From assembly GCA_026168455.1 (NCBI GenBank), contig CM047429.1, forward strand, positions 59,215,623-59,279,622: a DNA stretch of 64,000 nt. Direction: 5' to 3'. Below the pieces are notes generated by a model, which saw only the letters and a list, made by a program, of their open reading frames with translations, made no database searches and had not been told where the DNA came from. This stretch comes from Theocolax elegans. Taxonomy: Eukaryota > Arthropoda > Insecta > Hymenoptera > Cerocephalidae. Below, one piece after another: positions 46,960 to 57,448 of this stretch; the stretch's first letter is position 1, and the number at the start of each line of letters is the position of its first letter. Position numbers and translations under genes: made by a program.

Positions 46960-49910
46960 TGCCGTCCATGAATTTTTTGTGTCAGTGCGCGAGAGCATTT
47001 TATCCCTTCGGTCAAGTGCGCGCCTAATCGATCGATAGCCATCCGATCTTTTCTCTCTACAATACCTTTCTTTTTTACTTGACTCAACTACTGTTTAATC
47101 ATTCTGCACGGTGAACATTGTTGCTTTTTTTTGTTTCATTTGGATTATAAATTGCGATATTTTTATTTGACTAGCGAGTTGTTTGGAAATCAAATGTCTT
47201 GTCTGCAATTTAGAACAACACGTTTGACAAGGATACTTTGATATGTTAAAATATATAACACAATAATAGCAATCGTTTTACAGTGAATAATTTTAAATTA
47301 TGTGGATCTTAATTAGTTGATTGTAGTTTTATAAACAAAAATTAATTTTAGAGTCTGGTGGATGCTGTTGAAAAAATTATTTCAAACAGACACACTGATT
47401 CCAAACTTATAATATCATAGAAACATTCATTTAAATATTTCATAATTGATGTGATTAACTAAATACTTAACGATCTTAACAATTTTCATCCATAATGCAG
47501 TAAAAACCATGAAGAAACAAATAAATGCATTAAAATTTTCGATAACTGTAAAGACTTTGCGTCTTAACTGCTTTTTATGCGCTCAAAATACTTCCACCCA
47601 CAAACATAAATTTTAAATATGCACTAATCGTAAACATAAAATTTCGTGAGAAATACAAAACTAATCACATTAAATTCATCAATCTAGTTAAATATATTAA
47701 ACTATGCAAAACATCTGTTTAAAAAAAAAGAAAATATATATACTGCGTGTTTATAAAAACCGGATATGAAATATGGTTCATTAATTTCATAAAATTACAC
47801 GTAGTGCAAGTTAAGTTTGTTAACTAAATAATACGTAAATGAAGTTTCTTCTTTACTGTTGCTTCAGTAATAATTTCGATACGATATTTTTTAAATTTTA
47901 ACCAAACCGACGCAAAACAATCGATCATATACAATGCTCAATCAGGATGTTGAATGAAAAAATTTTTTTTTCTAAATTTATACTCTTTGATACACCTACT
48001 TTTTCCGTTCAATCGAAGTAATAAGGAAAAGATAAGATACGATTGTATCAAGAATATTTTTTTTCTCACGTGTTGACGTTAATTTTCGAATGCTATACAC
48101 GGCAAACACACCTACCTATATAAAATTCCTTATAATGACTTGATATAAAATGGATTTACAAATTTGCTCAACACCGATCACACGTTACAACTGTTGAATT
48201 TGTATCGCTAATTAAGCTATTTACGTCGATTAGTCAATTTCATATGTGACTATTAATTTTCAACTTATTTCGTATATATGTAGACAATAGTCATTTCGAT
48301 AATACAAAATAAAATGCGCTTTCTTTTACTTTAATTTGAAAATTATTGTATTGCTTTAAAAACTATTAATGAACATATATTTAATAATCGGAATTAGTTT
48401 ACTTTTTAAGTATTTTTAAGAATGATATATATGTTATTAGTGAAAAACTGATAAGCTATGGAATATTTACGGTCATATCTGTATATGAACGACAACTGAT
48501 TATATTATATGTGTATACAATAGATTCAATTTGATAACATTACCTAAATACTGATATGATTTTAAATGTTTATATTATTTAAATGTTAATTATTATTTTA
48601 CTCGATACAAGTTATACTTATTTATTTTTACTTTATATATGACTGTAATTATAATTCTTGTGCAGTATTTATGTATAATATATAGATCAATTATAACTAA
48701 ATTAATTACTCAATATATAAAACATTCAAACAAATATTAATCCAGAATAAATATAGAAATATATGCAGCTGATACACGAATAAAGTTTACAGTTATGGAA
48801 CCATCGATGATTTTTATGTACGAATTTCCAAAAGTTGATTATTACATCTTGAAATTCAAATAAAAAAATGTTATTGTTATCTACGACATTGTAAATCAAT
48901 CGAGTAATCGAGTCGCAGGTGTTATTAATATAATACCTCGTGTGACAAAAAAAAATTTCATTTTGTATTGCCGTACAAAAAATATTGTTTTCCATTTTGC
49001 GAGAAAAGATTCAGTTTAATCCAGCATTCACGTGGAATTGTTTGATAATTGAACAACCAGTTGTATCTAAAAAAATAATACAATGTAAATATTACTATAT
49101 TCCTAATACGATGATCTATAAGTAAATAAAGAATTTTGTAAAAGCAAGTTTTAATTTATCTAGTCTATCTAAGTCTTTAACTTTGGAAGAATACTTACCA
49201 GATTTATTTTTCGTATAAGTATGCTACTAATACTGTATTATTTTAATCAAATAACCTTTCGTATTTTTTATGAATTACATAATGTTAGACTTAAAGACGA
49301 AGAAAATGACCAGGATTGTAGATTTTGGATTTTATTGTATCTTATGCTAGTGATTCCTTACTTAAAATTATGAAGGAATTTTTGACAGTTTAATTAAAAT
49401 CACGTTTCGAATAAATATCACCTGCAATTACAATTATAATTTTTGTTATAGATAGACTCTTAAATTAATGTTTAAATACAAGCTGATACGAAAAGATATA
49501 ATTCAAAAACTAAATGAGAAGAAATATTTCTAACTTTTAGAACCAAGTTTTTGTCTAATTGTTATTTCTTTAATAACTTTTGAGGTAATTTACGGATTTG
49601 AACTGACTTTTTATAAATTTTTTAAATTATATCCACTTCATTTAAAAGATTTGTTTTATTAATATTTAAACCCATCTCTATTAATAATTAGTATTTAATA
49701 AACACGATTACAAGCATAGTGATTTTATTCGAAATTATTAATTAATTGCAAATAATTTTTAAAATTAGACTCATTCAATCAAACTACCAGTGATTTTCTA
49801 CTATTTTATTGTAAATAATGACTCTTTAAAGTTACAACAAAATTGATAATCGACACTCCTGGTGAACTCTTAGTAAGTGGTTATGAGATATCTAACTATA
49901 TGTATTTCAG
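46960..49910. other. AT-rich region upstream of SLC41 gene 2
   Basis: Probably the 5' intron or flank of SLC41 gene 2. No exon or RNA gene is recognised between 47100 and the acceptor at 49910. Confidence 0.35.
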
Positions 49911-50328
49911 TGAGCAATGTAAGGAGGCCATGGTGCAGAACAAGCACCAAACCACCATGGTCGACAAGCTCGCCCAGATCTCGCGGATGACTCCTACAGG
50001 TGGTCGATCTCGTACCTGTTCCGAATCAAACGTCGGAACGCACGTCAGCTTGGCATTAGCCAACACTGGACTATTAGGATGCCCAAGTTGTTCGGGTAGT
50101 GCGGCAGCACTCCAATCGACACATGTCGTTCAAGCTGAAGATTCGGCGAGTTTGCTCGAAGAAGGTGGGACGGCAAGGTTACCCGATCTTGTCGCAGAAA
50201 GTAAAATTTACGATGAGACTCAGGAACCTTTGGAATCTTACTTGGCCATTACGATACAAGTATCGATACCATTTCTCATCGCTGGCCTCGGTATGGTTGG
50301 CGCTGGCCTCGTACTGGATTTGGTTCAG
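49911..50328 (+). CDS. SLC41/MgtE-type magnesium transporter, gene 2 (5' coding exon only)
   Basis: The exon follows acceptor TATGTATTTCAG and ends at TTCAG/GTTTGT in phase 0. The likely start is ATG 49930 in a strong GCCATGG context. The cytosolic N-terminus is long and serine-rich (MTPTGGRSRTCSESN, GCPSCSGSAA). The first membrane segment, AITIQVSIPFLIAGLGMVGA then GLVLDLVQ, matches gene 1 ([20 protein letters not shown] then LLLDVVQ). The intron falls at the identical place and phase in both genes. No later SLC41 exon is found in the remaining 13.7 kb, so either the intron is long and carries the gypsy insertion, or the gene is truncated. The N-terminal region is unlike gene 1, so this is an older paralogue and not part of the recent duplications. 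Confidence 0.8.
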
Positions 50329-50759
50329 GTTTGTACAAACTCAGTTATATCCAATATTTCTCCATCAATTACTACCGACCAAAAATTACCGTTATATATG
50401 TGAATCCTAATGGACTGAATTTATTATACTTTTCAAACTATATCAAATTAAACAATTTTTTGGGTATAACTCTGTTACTGATGTTATAGATGCAACTTCT
50501 TCTTTGTAATTATTCCCAGCCTGAACATTAATCTAGGTATCATTATCTTCCTGTTGAATTCACGTTGTTGTACATAATCGCTCACGCAGTATACATATAG
50601 GTATATATAGAATAGTACACTTTATTTAGCAAATAAATTGAAAATATATATTATTAAGGGTGGACTATTTGTGCTTACTTATTAAAATATCATACATTTC
50701 TATAGATACAATCCTTGAGGGTGTCGAAGTTAACGTTTTTATTGACATGTAGAAATGTC
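50329..50759 (+). other. Start of the long intron of SLC41 gene 2
   Basis: AT-rich and non-coding. No homologue of the second SLC41 exon (the [10 protein letters not shown] region) is seen here or further right. Confidence 0.4.
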
Positions 50760-51080
50760 AGTTTTTAATTTTTATCAATAACTAAAAAAAGTTTTTAGAG
50801 AATTTCGGTACCAGAGCGCCACTCTATGCAGTACTACAAGTAATTTGACAAATTTTGGCGCAAATTCACTGTATTTATGAAGGATAGGATGAAACTGTCT
50901 TATGGAACATAACCTGATTAAATTGTTAATTGCGATGCAGTTTCACACTATTCTTCGCAAATATACTCAATGAATTTGCACTAAAATTTTAATATTTGTA
51001 TAGAGTACTGTATAGAGTGGCGCTCTGGTTTCGAAATCCCCCAAAAACTTTTTTAATTCTTGACAAAAATTAAAAACTAA
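50760..51080. mobile_element. MITE with inverted arms of about 140 bp
   Basis: The left arm begins AGTTTTTAATTTTTATCAA and the right arm, inverted, TTAGTTTTTAATTTTTGTCA. Both continue through CCAGAGCGCCACTCTAT and GTGCAAATTCA/GCGCAAATTCA-like motifs to GATGAAACTG/GTGTGAAACTG, around a loop of about 40 nt. It has no ORF. It sits in the presumed intron of SLC41 gene 2. Confidence 0.7.
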
Positions 51081-51179
51081 TCTCGTAGATGTGGCATAAC
51101 TTGGTCGGTTACCGATCGAGTAAAAAACTAATTATTTTAAATCATTTAATCACGAATACAAACCTTCACTATCACTATA

Positions 51180-51641
51180 GGTAAAATCGGATATCTCTTT
51201 GATAGAATTAAAATTTTCTCCGCGCGCACAAGTTAAAGCTTCCCCATATAAACGCATTCGAATAAGTTTTGTTAATTCTTTTCATACTCCGACGGTAAAA
51301 TTTCTTTTGCTTCGTTGCATCCGTCCAAAAATTGCGATAAATTTATATTATGACCGTTAAATCGCGGTATTAAATCTAGAGCGTCTTTTAGCGATAAACC
51401 TCGAATTTGAGACGTCATTGTTTTATTGTTAATTTGTTTTTTAACTTCACTCCTATCTAGTTTTTGGTTTTGTTCCGGTGCTTGTTCTTAATTCGTCTAA
51501 ATTAATTTTATTAAATAATTCGTCTTTAATCTTAGAAAGTTTGCTTGTTCGGGTGATTTTTTAATTAATTGATTATCGAAGGGAACTGTAAAATCTGTCG
51601 CGCCTTGAATTAGTTTTTCGTCGAGTACTTTCGCCGTGTCT
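51180..51641 (-). pseudogene. Degenerate LTR-retroelement gag fragment, truncated by the gap
   Basis: The minus strand reads a Gag-type capsid N-terminus in pieces: an open frame to 51497, then stops, then LKDALDLIPRFNGHNINL and FLDGCNEAKEILP, then further stops and frame changes toward 51200. The motif IP.F.G.....FL..C is typical of gypsy-group Gag. The fragment is interrupted by the run of Ns and is clearly dead. It is distinct from the intact element to the right. Confidence 0.5.
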
Positions 51642-51741
51642 NNNNNNNNNNNNNNNNNNNNNNNNNNNNNNNNNNNNNNNNNNNNNNNNNNNNNNNNNNN
51701 NNNNNNNNNNNNNNNNNNNNNNNNNNNNNNNNNNNNNNNNN
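51642..51741. other. Assembly gap (100 Ns)
   Basis: Exactly 100 N characters. Frames running through it have no meaning. Confidence 1.
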
Positions 51742-52540
51742 GAATCGGTATTATCGGTATAGATTTTAAGGTTATGAAAGCCGGTAGTATGATTTGCTTT
51801 GCTGTAAGGTGCCAATAAACCAGCGGACCACGATTCAGATTGGCTGATTTTTCTGAATTGACCAATCAGCGCCGTAGTCTTATAAGTCAGCAAAGCACGT
51901 CATATTACAGCACAGTACAGCACTTATATATACAGTCCCTAAGTACAAAGCCTCCATACAATGCGAACTAACGCTATATATATGTATTATACGTTAGGAC
52001 CGGACCACATACACATTAGACTTAAGTATTTCATATAGATAGAAGCCGTGACTGTCGACAATCGAGATTGAATGCGGATGCGCCGTCTGCGGTGACGCGT
52101 CAAAAACTTGTCACAGCACAATGGATATATCGCGAGTCAATAAATTGTTTGTATACCCATGGCCATGACCACGATACGAGCGCGCTGCGTCTGCGCAGCG
52201 ATAAGTCTCGCATTGGCGCAATTGCGTTCCGCATATAGCCTAGTGCAGTGATTAGTGACTGCTAGTTAGGTCGCTTGTCTAACCCGTATAAATGTTTGGT
52301 ATATAGTCTGGAGCTTACAACCGTAAGGAAAAAAAATAACCTGTATAAATAAAGGTATCATCGGCGACATGACGCTGTTAAGTTATAACGACAAACATAC
52401 AAATTACTATTATCTTACGTACCGATTAAAACTGCAACTCAATCTTAAGCTATTATTTAAATAAATGTATAATCCTGATTATTTAAGTAATAAATATTGA
52501 GAACTACTGATCGTCAAAACATCCACTGTATATACTAGTA
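51742..52540. other. Probable LTR or retroelement remnant
   Basis: It contains TATA-like sequences (TTATATATACAG near 51925), a GC-rich stretch around 52080-52240 and GTATAAATAAAGG near 52343, an arrangement like an LTR. Ends and target duplication could not be defined. It may belong to the degenerate gag on the other side of the gap. Confidence 0.3.
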
Positions 52541-52661
52541 GAAGTCAAATGGAGAATTCCGTCTGGACCTATGAAAAATTTTATAAATGTATGAATTAAA
52601 ATAAATCTTATTATTTTCATTTTCATGCACAAATCATGCTTGTTCACATAATTATATACTT
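52541..52661. repeat. Host repeat copy interrupted by the gypsy insertion
   Basis: GGAGAATTCCGTCTGGACC, ATAAATGTATGAATTAAAAT and CTTGTTCACATAATTATAT parallel the sequence at 63010-63140. The copy stops exactly at the ACTT target duplication and resumes after 62836. Confidence 0.6.
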
Positions 52662-52783
52662 TGTGATGTAGTAACATCACTGGGCGTCGCCTGGAGAGAC
52701 CGAATTCCGAACCACCCCCGACCCGCAACCCGGTCCAGCGTCCTCCAAATCCCATTCGGGAATATCCCAGGACGGCTTTCGGC

Positions 52784-53203
52784 TTAGGATCGGCAACGAC
52801 CACGAGGGAGGGGGGTTGTATGGTCATCCAACCAAGCGTTGATTTCCGCCACCTCCTCATCGTGGATGAGGAGGACCCCCTCCATCGCCGGCGTCAACGA
52901 AGTAGTTGCCGAAGCAACTGTCCCAACTATCTCTAAACTTAAGTTCGGTCTCCCTACTAGTGGAGCCTCCTCCGTGGCCACCGATTCGGCGGCCACAACA
53001 GGACCCTCCACCTCCATTAGTTGTCCGCCGTCGGTGGACTCGCTGGCTCGCCCTTCCTCCTCTTTTCGGCGCCTATCCTCATTCGCCAACCACTCCTCCT
53101 CACCCGCCGTGTTGTACGACCATTGCAATGGTAATACCGGCGGCTGAGGAGAACGGATGGTTCCTGCCCCTTCTACTCCCTTTACTTCCTGTCCGCTAGC
53201 CAT
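52784..53203 (-). CDS. Third ORF of the gypsy element, about 139 aa, unknown
   Basis: It begins MASGQEVKGVEGAGTIRS, 27 nt after the pol stop, and continues with an acidic, alanine- and valine-rich composition (EEGRASESTDGG, EVEGPVVAAESVATEEAPL). There are no membrane segments or cysteine pairs, so it does not look like an envelope protein. An overlapping frame (52504-52860) runs on through the element's left end. Its GC content matches pol. The function is unknown; similar accessory ORFs occur at this position in some insect gypsy lineages. Confidence 0.5.
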   Translation of the reverse strand: MASGQEVKGVEGAGTIRSPQPPVLPLQWSYNTAGEEEWLANEDRRRKEEEGRASESTDGGQLMEVEGPVVAAESVATEEAPLVGRPNLSLEIVGTVASATTSLTPAMEGVLLIHDEEVAEINAWLDDHTTPLPRGRCRS

Positions 53204-53232
53204 TTCTACAAAATATATATATTTTTGTCACC

Positions 53233-55908
53233 CTATGATTCCCTACTACATTTTACTCCCCTAGGGGGAACATACCTGATCAGATCTTTCACGTGCACCT
53301 TATTTATTTTCCCTTTGGACTTATCAGTCCTATCAATAATATATACGGTGGGCGATAATACTTCCATTATGGTGTAAGGTCCTTCGTACTTAGGACACAG
53401 TTTTGCCGAAAACCTATTCGCGGCGTTAGACAAATAATGAGTCCTACAAAGTACCCTATCTCCCGGGAAAAATCTGACGTCCCTCCTACCCTTATTAAAT
53501 ACCTTAGCTTGTTTTTCCTTCGCCTGTTCTATATGCTTGGTGACAATATCTCTTAGTATATCTAACCGTTGTACCCTATCGGCCCAAGCTTTTTCATCAC
53601 CCTTTTGAATTAATTCCCTTGGTTCTACCTCCCTACGTAAACTTTTAACAGGTCTGGGGTGTCTCCCAGAATTCAGGAATGCGGGTGATACTTTTAAAGA
53701 CGATTGAATCGCGGTATTTATCGCATGCCTAAATTCACTAAGGTGTTGATCCCAGGTCCTGTGATCGTTCTTAACAAACGCCGCAATCATAGTTTTCAAC
53801 GTACGATTGCTCCGTTCTACAGCGTTTGCTTGAGGATGGTAGGGTGGAGTGGTGACATGTTTAACCCCATATTCCGCTAAGACATCATTTAAAAATTTAT
53901 TCTCAAACTCTTTACCATTGTCAGTAAGCAAATAGTCAGGAGTCTCCCACCTAAATAAGATCAATTCTTCAAATGCTTTTGCTACTGATTTACCATCCGC
54001 GGTTCTTAACGGTTTCAACTCTATCCACCGAGTAAATAAATCTTGGAAAACTAACAAGTATTTACACTGACTCTTACTAGGTGGAAACTCCATCATATCC
54101 GCTGCCACCACTACCCAAGGTCTCTCAATCACCCTACTACTAAGCAATCCTTGTGGGCCTAACTGGGATACTTTATATCTCTGACAAACATCACACCCTA
54201 CTACGAATCTATTGACATCGTACCATACTCCTCTCCAATAATAGTCCCTAATAACCCTGTCATACGTCTTTTCTACCCCTAAGTGACCCGCCGAGGTTTC
54301 GCAATGCACATCCCTTATTACTCGCTCTCGCTGTTCCTCTGGGACCACTAATCTCCAATCTTCGTCCCTATTTGTGACCGGGTCCAACAATGGATCGTTA
54401 CGGTATCTATATAATAGGCCGTTTTCTACTCTCCATTGCTGGTAACGGTTAGGAAATTGCTCGACGTTCTTGAGCATATTTAAATACCAAGTGTCCCTAA
54501 TCTCCTGAAAAGCAGCCACTGTATCGACCTCACCCGGATACATCCTAGAGAGTGCGTCTGGGACTTGATTGAGAGATCCTTTTCTATGGACTATCTCAAA
54601 GTCCCATTGTTGCATCTCTATAGCCCACCGAGCGAGACGACCAGTAGGCTCCTTAAGGTTCCGCAACCATTTCAACGCACTATGATCCGTGATTGCGGTA
54701 AATGGATATCCCTCTAAATATGGCCTCAACTTCTTTATAGCCCAAATTAACGCCAAACATTCCTTTTCCGTTGTGGAATAATTCCTTTCCGCGGCCGACA
54801 AAACCCTACTAATGTAGACTATGGGGTGCTCCCCGTCTTCCTGTTCCTGAGTCAGCACCGCTCCCAGTGCATAATTACTTGCATCACACTGCACTTTGAA
54901 CGGTTTGCTGAAATCAGGGCGAGCAAGAACGGGTGCAACAGTCGAAGCTCTCTTTAGTGTATCGAAAGCTTCCTGCTGCTCCTCCCCCCATATCCATTCT
55001 TGTCCCTTATGCAACAACCTTACTAATGGTATTTTTAATTCGGCCTCATTCTCAATAAAACGCGAGTACCAGGCGATCATACCAAAGAATCGTCTTAATT
55101 CCTTGATTGTCCTGGGTACTGGATAATTGACCACCGGAGACACTTTATCTGGATTTGTTCTAAGTCCGTCCCTATCTAAAATAAATCCTAAATAAGTCAC
55201 CCTACTACAACAAAATTCGCATTTGTCCCTATTCACTGTTAACCCTGCATCTAATAATTTCCTCAATACCAAATCCAGATATTTCAAGTGTTCCTCGAAC
55301 GACTCGGTGACGATGATTATATCGTCCAGATATCCGAAAATGAAAGGTTCGAATTCCGGACCGAATATCGCATCGATCAACCGCTGGAAGGTCATGGGCG
55401 CATTCGTCAAACCGAATGGCATCCTTTTAAATTGCCATAGACCCGATCCTGGCACCGCAAAAGCCGTATATTTTCGACTAGCAGGCGCCATCTTAACCTG
55501 AAAGTACGCCTGCTTCAAGTCGATTTTGCTAATATACCTGGCCTTGCGAATTTTATCCAGAATCGAATCCATTTGTGGCAAAGGATACGCATCCCGTTTT
55601 GTGACCGAGTTCAAGTCCCTATAGTCCACACAAAATCTAATTGATCCGTCGGACTTCCGTACTAAAACTGGTGCACTGCTCCAGTCACTTGCCGATCTTT
55701 CTATAACTCCCAACTGTAACATTTTTCTAACCTCCTCATGAGCTGCCTCCAACATCTTGGGCGAGATGCGCCGTGTCCGATGTTTGATTGGAGGAGCTCC
55801 CTGAACATCAATTGAATGTTCAGTAAGGTCGGTCATTCCTAACCGATCGGCGTTTATGTCTGGAAGCAAATGGTGCACCAATTTTTGCACTTTGTCCCTT
55901 TCCTCATC
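53233..55908 (-). CDS. pol: Gypsy Pol: reverse transcriptase, RNase H, integrase
   Basis: One open frame of 885 codons counted from 55890; the frame is open from 55908. The RT carries MPFGLTNAPMTFQ and the catalytic YLDD at about residues 187-190. RNase H has D336 (QCDASNYALG), E376, D402 (TDHSALKW) and D446 (DALSR). The integrase has the HHCC finger (H529, H536, C566, C569), the D598, D657, E693 triad (TDNGKEF, ERSNRTLK) and a C-terminal GPY module near 837. All key residues are present, so it may encode active enzymes that copy element RNA into DNA and integrate it. It is in the same frame as the protease region and is separated from it only by a TAG at 55909-55911. Confidence 0.93.
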   Translation of the reverse strand, partial: DEERDKVQKLVHHLLPDINADRLGMTDLTEHSIDVQGAPPIKHRTRRISPKMLEAAHEEVRKMLQLGVIERSASDWSSAPVLVRKSDGSIRFCVDYRDLNSVTKRDAYPLPQMDSILDKIRKARYISKIDLKQAYFQVKMAPASRKYTAFAVPGSGLWQFKRMPFGLTNAPMTFQRLIDAIFGPEFEPFIFGYLDDIIIVTESFEEHLKYLDLVLRKLLDAGLTVNRDKCEFCCSRVTYLGFILDRDGLRTNPDKVSPVVNYPVPRTIKELRRFFGMIAWYSRFIENEAELKIPLVRLLHKGQEWIWGEEQQEAFDTLKRASTVAPVLARPDFSKPFKVQCDASNYALGAVLTQEQEDGEHPIVYISRVLSAAERNYSTTEKECLALIWAIKKLRPYLEGYPFTAITDHSALKWLRNLKEPTGRLARWAIEMQQWDFEIVHRKGSLNQVPDALSRMYPGEVDTVAAFQEIRDTWYLNMLKNVEQFPNRYQQWRVENGLLYRYRNDPLLDPVTNRDEDWRLVVPEEQRERVIRDVHCETSAGHLGVEKTYDRVIRDYYWRGVWYDVNRFVVGCDVCQRYKVSQLGPQGLLSSRVIERPWVVVAADMMEFPPSKSQCKYLLVFQDLFTRWIELKPLRTADGKSVAKAFEELILFRWETPDYLLTDNGKEFENKFLNDVLAEYGVKHVTTPPYHPQANAVERSNRTLKTMIAAFVKNDHRTWDQHLSEFRHAINTAIQSSLKVSPAFLNSGRHPRPVKSLRREVEPRELIQKGDEKAWADRVQRLDILRDIVTKHIEQAKEKQAKVFNKGRRDVRFFPGDRVLCRTHYLSNAANRFSAKLCPKYEGPYTIMEVLSPTVYIIDRTDKSKGKINKVHVKDLIRYVPPRGVKCSRES

Positions 55909-56850
55909 CTATAATTCAGAGATGCCAGCGCATTCCCCGAATATTATAGGATGGTTTGTCCCTTTCTCACTACTATACGACCTCCAAGGACCTTCCCTAA
56001 CACGCCACTGATCCTGTCCTAACCTATCATCAAAATTAAAAAGTTTGCCGAAGTCCATCCCTAATATCATATCCGATTCCAAGTCTTTCAATGCCCTGCA
56101 ATTAATTTTCCCTACATGTCCGTCAATCTCTAAATTGATTTCTAACGTCCCTAACGCCCTCACTAATCCACCATTGACATTTTGAATAACAATATCAGAG
56201 GCCTTTAATCTATCCTTAAACTATTCAGCTATCCTTGACCCTACTAAAGACAATGTGGAACCAGAATCAATTAACGCCCTATATTCCTGTCCTCCTAAAA
56301 CAACTTTCAAATAATGCCTATTTTCTATGTTAGATACTGATACACCTTGTTTCGGTTCAGTTGATCGATCTGGTGTCTCCTTGTTGCCAAGGAAGGTCTT
56401 TGGACTCTTTTCTTTTTCTTTTTCCTCATTATCCCCTAAAAGCAACTCTACACCCTTGTTAATCAAATTTAGTCTATCGTAACCCCTAATCTCTTGATTA
56501 TCCTGTGACCTTCCTTCGCTAACTTGAGTCCCGCCACGATCAACTTTCCCCTTTTTGGCTAACAATTCAATATCTATTCTCTCCACTCCCTTTAATAACC
56601 TATCCTCAATTATTCTAACTCCTGAATCATTTTCTGGATCGTCCCTACTGATCGACCGTAAATTACCCTTAGATCTTGGAATCGCACCCTTAGACCTATC
56701 TAACTTCCCTACATTTACTTTGGGAGACACACCCTCTATATTGATCCTATCAATATTCTCCCCCATCCTTACTTCTAAATTTACCTGTGGGAAACAGTAA
56801 CTTGGTAACGCCCTATCGGTCCCTACTGCCGTGATTCGAGAGTCAGGGGA
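55909..56850 (-). pseudogene. Gypsy protease region of pol, interrupted by amber stops
   Basis: The retropepsin signature ALIDSGSTLSLVG (DSG active site) lies near 56270, and the second hallmark ILGMDFG near 56055. Between them an in-frame TAG at 56221-56223 stops the frame, and a second TAG at 55909-55911 separates it from RT. The frame is otherwise open from 56850 and is shifted by -1 relative to gag, as expected for a gag-pol frameshift. I see no classical slippery heptamer. A long lysine/glutamate-rich linker precedes the protease. Either the region decayed by two amber mutations or amber readthrough is used; decay is more likely. Confidence 0.7.
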
Positions 56851-57448
56851 CCTTTCTGAACTCCCGATTTGCCGTTTCCCAACATCCCCCTAAACTGTGT
56901 ACAATTCGGACAATCGTCGAATGTCGTCCCAACTGTTTTACAAACTTGACATGCTAACCCCTCAGTTTTGCGAAGGGAGCAGTTTCGTATGTTATGTCCC
57001 GGTTTTTTACAAAAATAGCACCTCCTATTGGGACACTCGGAACTCCTATGCCCTACCTTCTGACACTCGAAACACGGACCGTGAAAAGCTCTATTCTCGT
57101 CCCTATTTCCATTACTAACAAATCTATTCGACTCCCTAAATTCCCTATTATCTGGTCTATTCTGCCACCTATTCGACTGAAAATCCCTACTATCGGGTTG
57201 ATTCTGCCACCTATTCGACGGAAATTCCCTACGATTAAAATTCCGATCGTTATAATTCACCCGTTGGCCATCAGCTGGTGGTCTTGACCAACCAGTCTGC
57301 TGCTGTACCGGTGGTCTCGCATTTGGTGGTGGTGCCTGCTTGGCCACAACCATTGCAGCTGTGATTGGCTGCTCCTGCGAATCCACCTGCACTTTAGCCT
57401 TAACCGCGCTTTTACTCGACCCTTTATCTACCTTCGTCGACTACCCAT
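56823..57448 (-). pseudogene. gag: Gypsy gag, capsid part deleted, nucleocapsid retained
   Basis: The ATG at 57448 starts a frame that stops after six codons. An open frame then runs from about 57430 to 56823. It has a glutamine/proline-rich and asparagine/arginine-rich part (RWQNQPDSRDFQSNRW). Two CCHC zinc knuckles follow, CFECQKVGHRSSEC and CYFCKKPGHNIRNC. A third, degenerate one (CQVCKTVGTTFDDC) lacks the histidine. The usual matrix and capsid domains, several hundred codons in gypsy Gag, are absent between start and knuckles, so an internal deletion is inferred. Such a Gag could bind RNA but not form a particle. Confidence 0.75.

Noticed and set aside
51497..51893. ORFs running through the N block
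   Set aside because: They contain unknown residues across the gap and are artefacts. Only the gag-like sequence left of the gap is informative.
54896..55501. Plus-strand ORFs opposite pol
   Set aside because: They are antisense shadows of the RT/RNase H frame.
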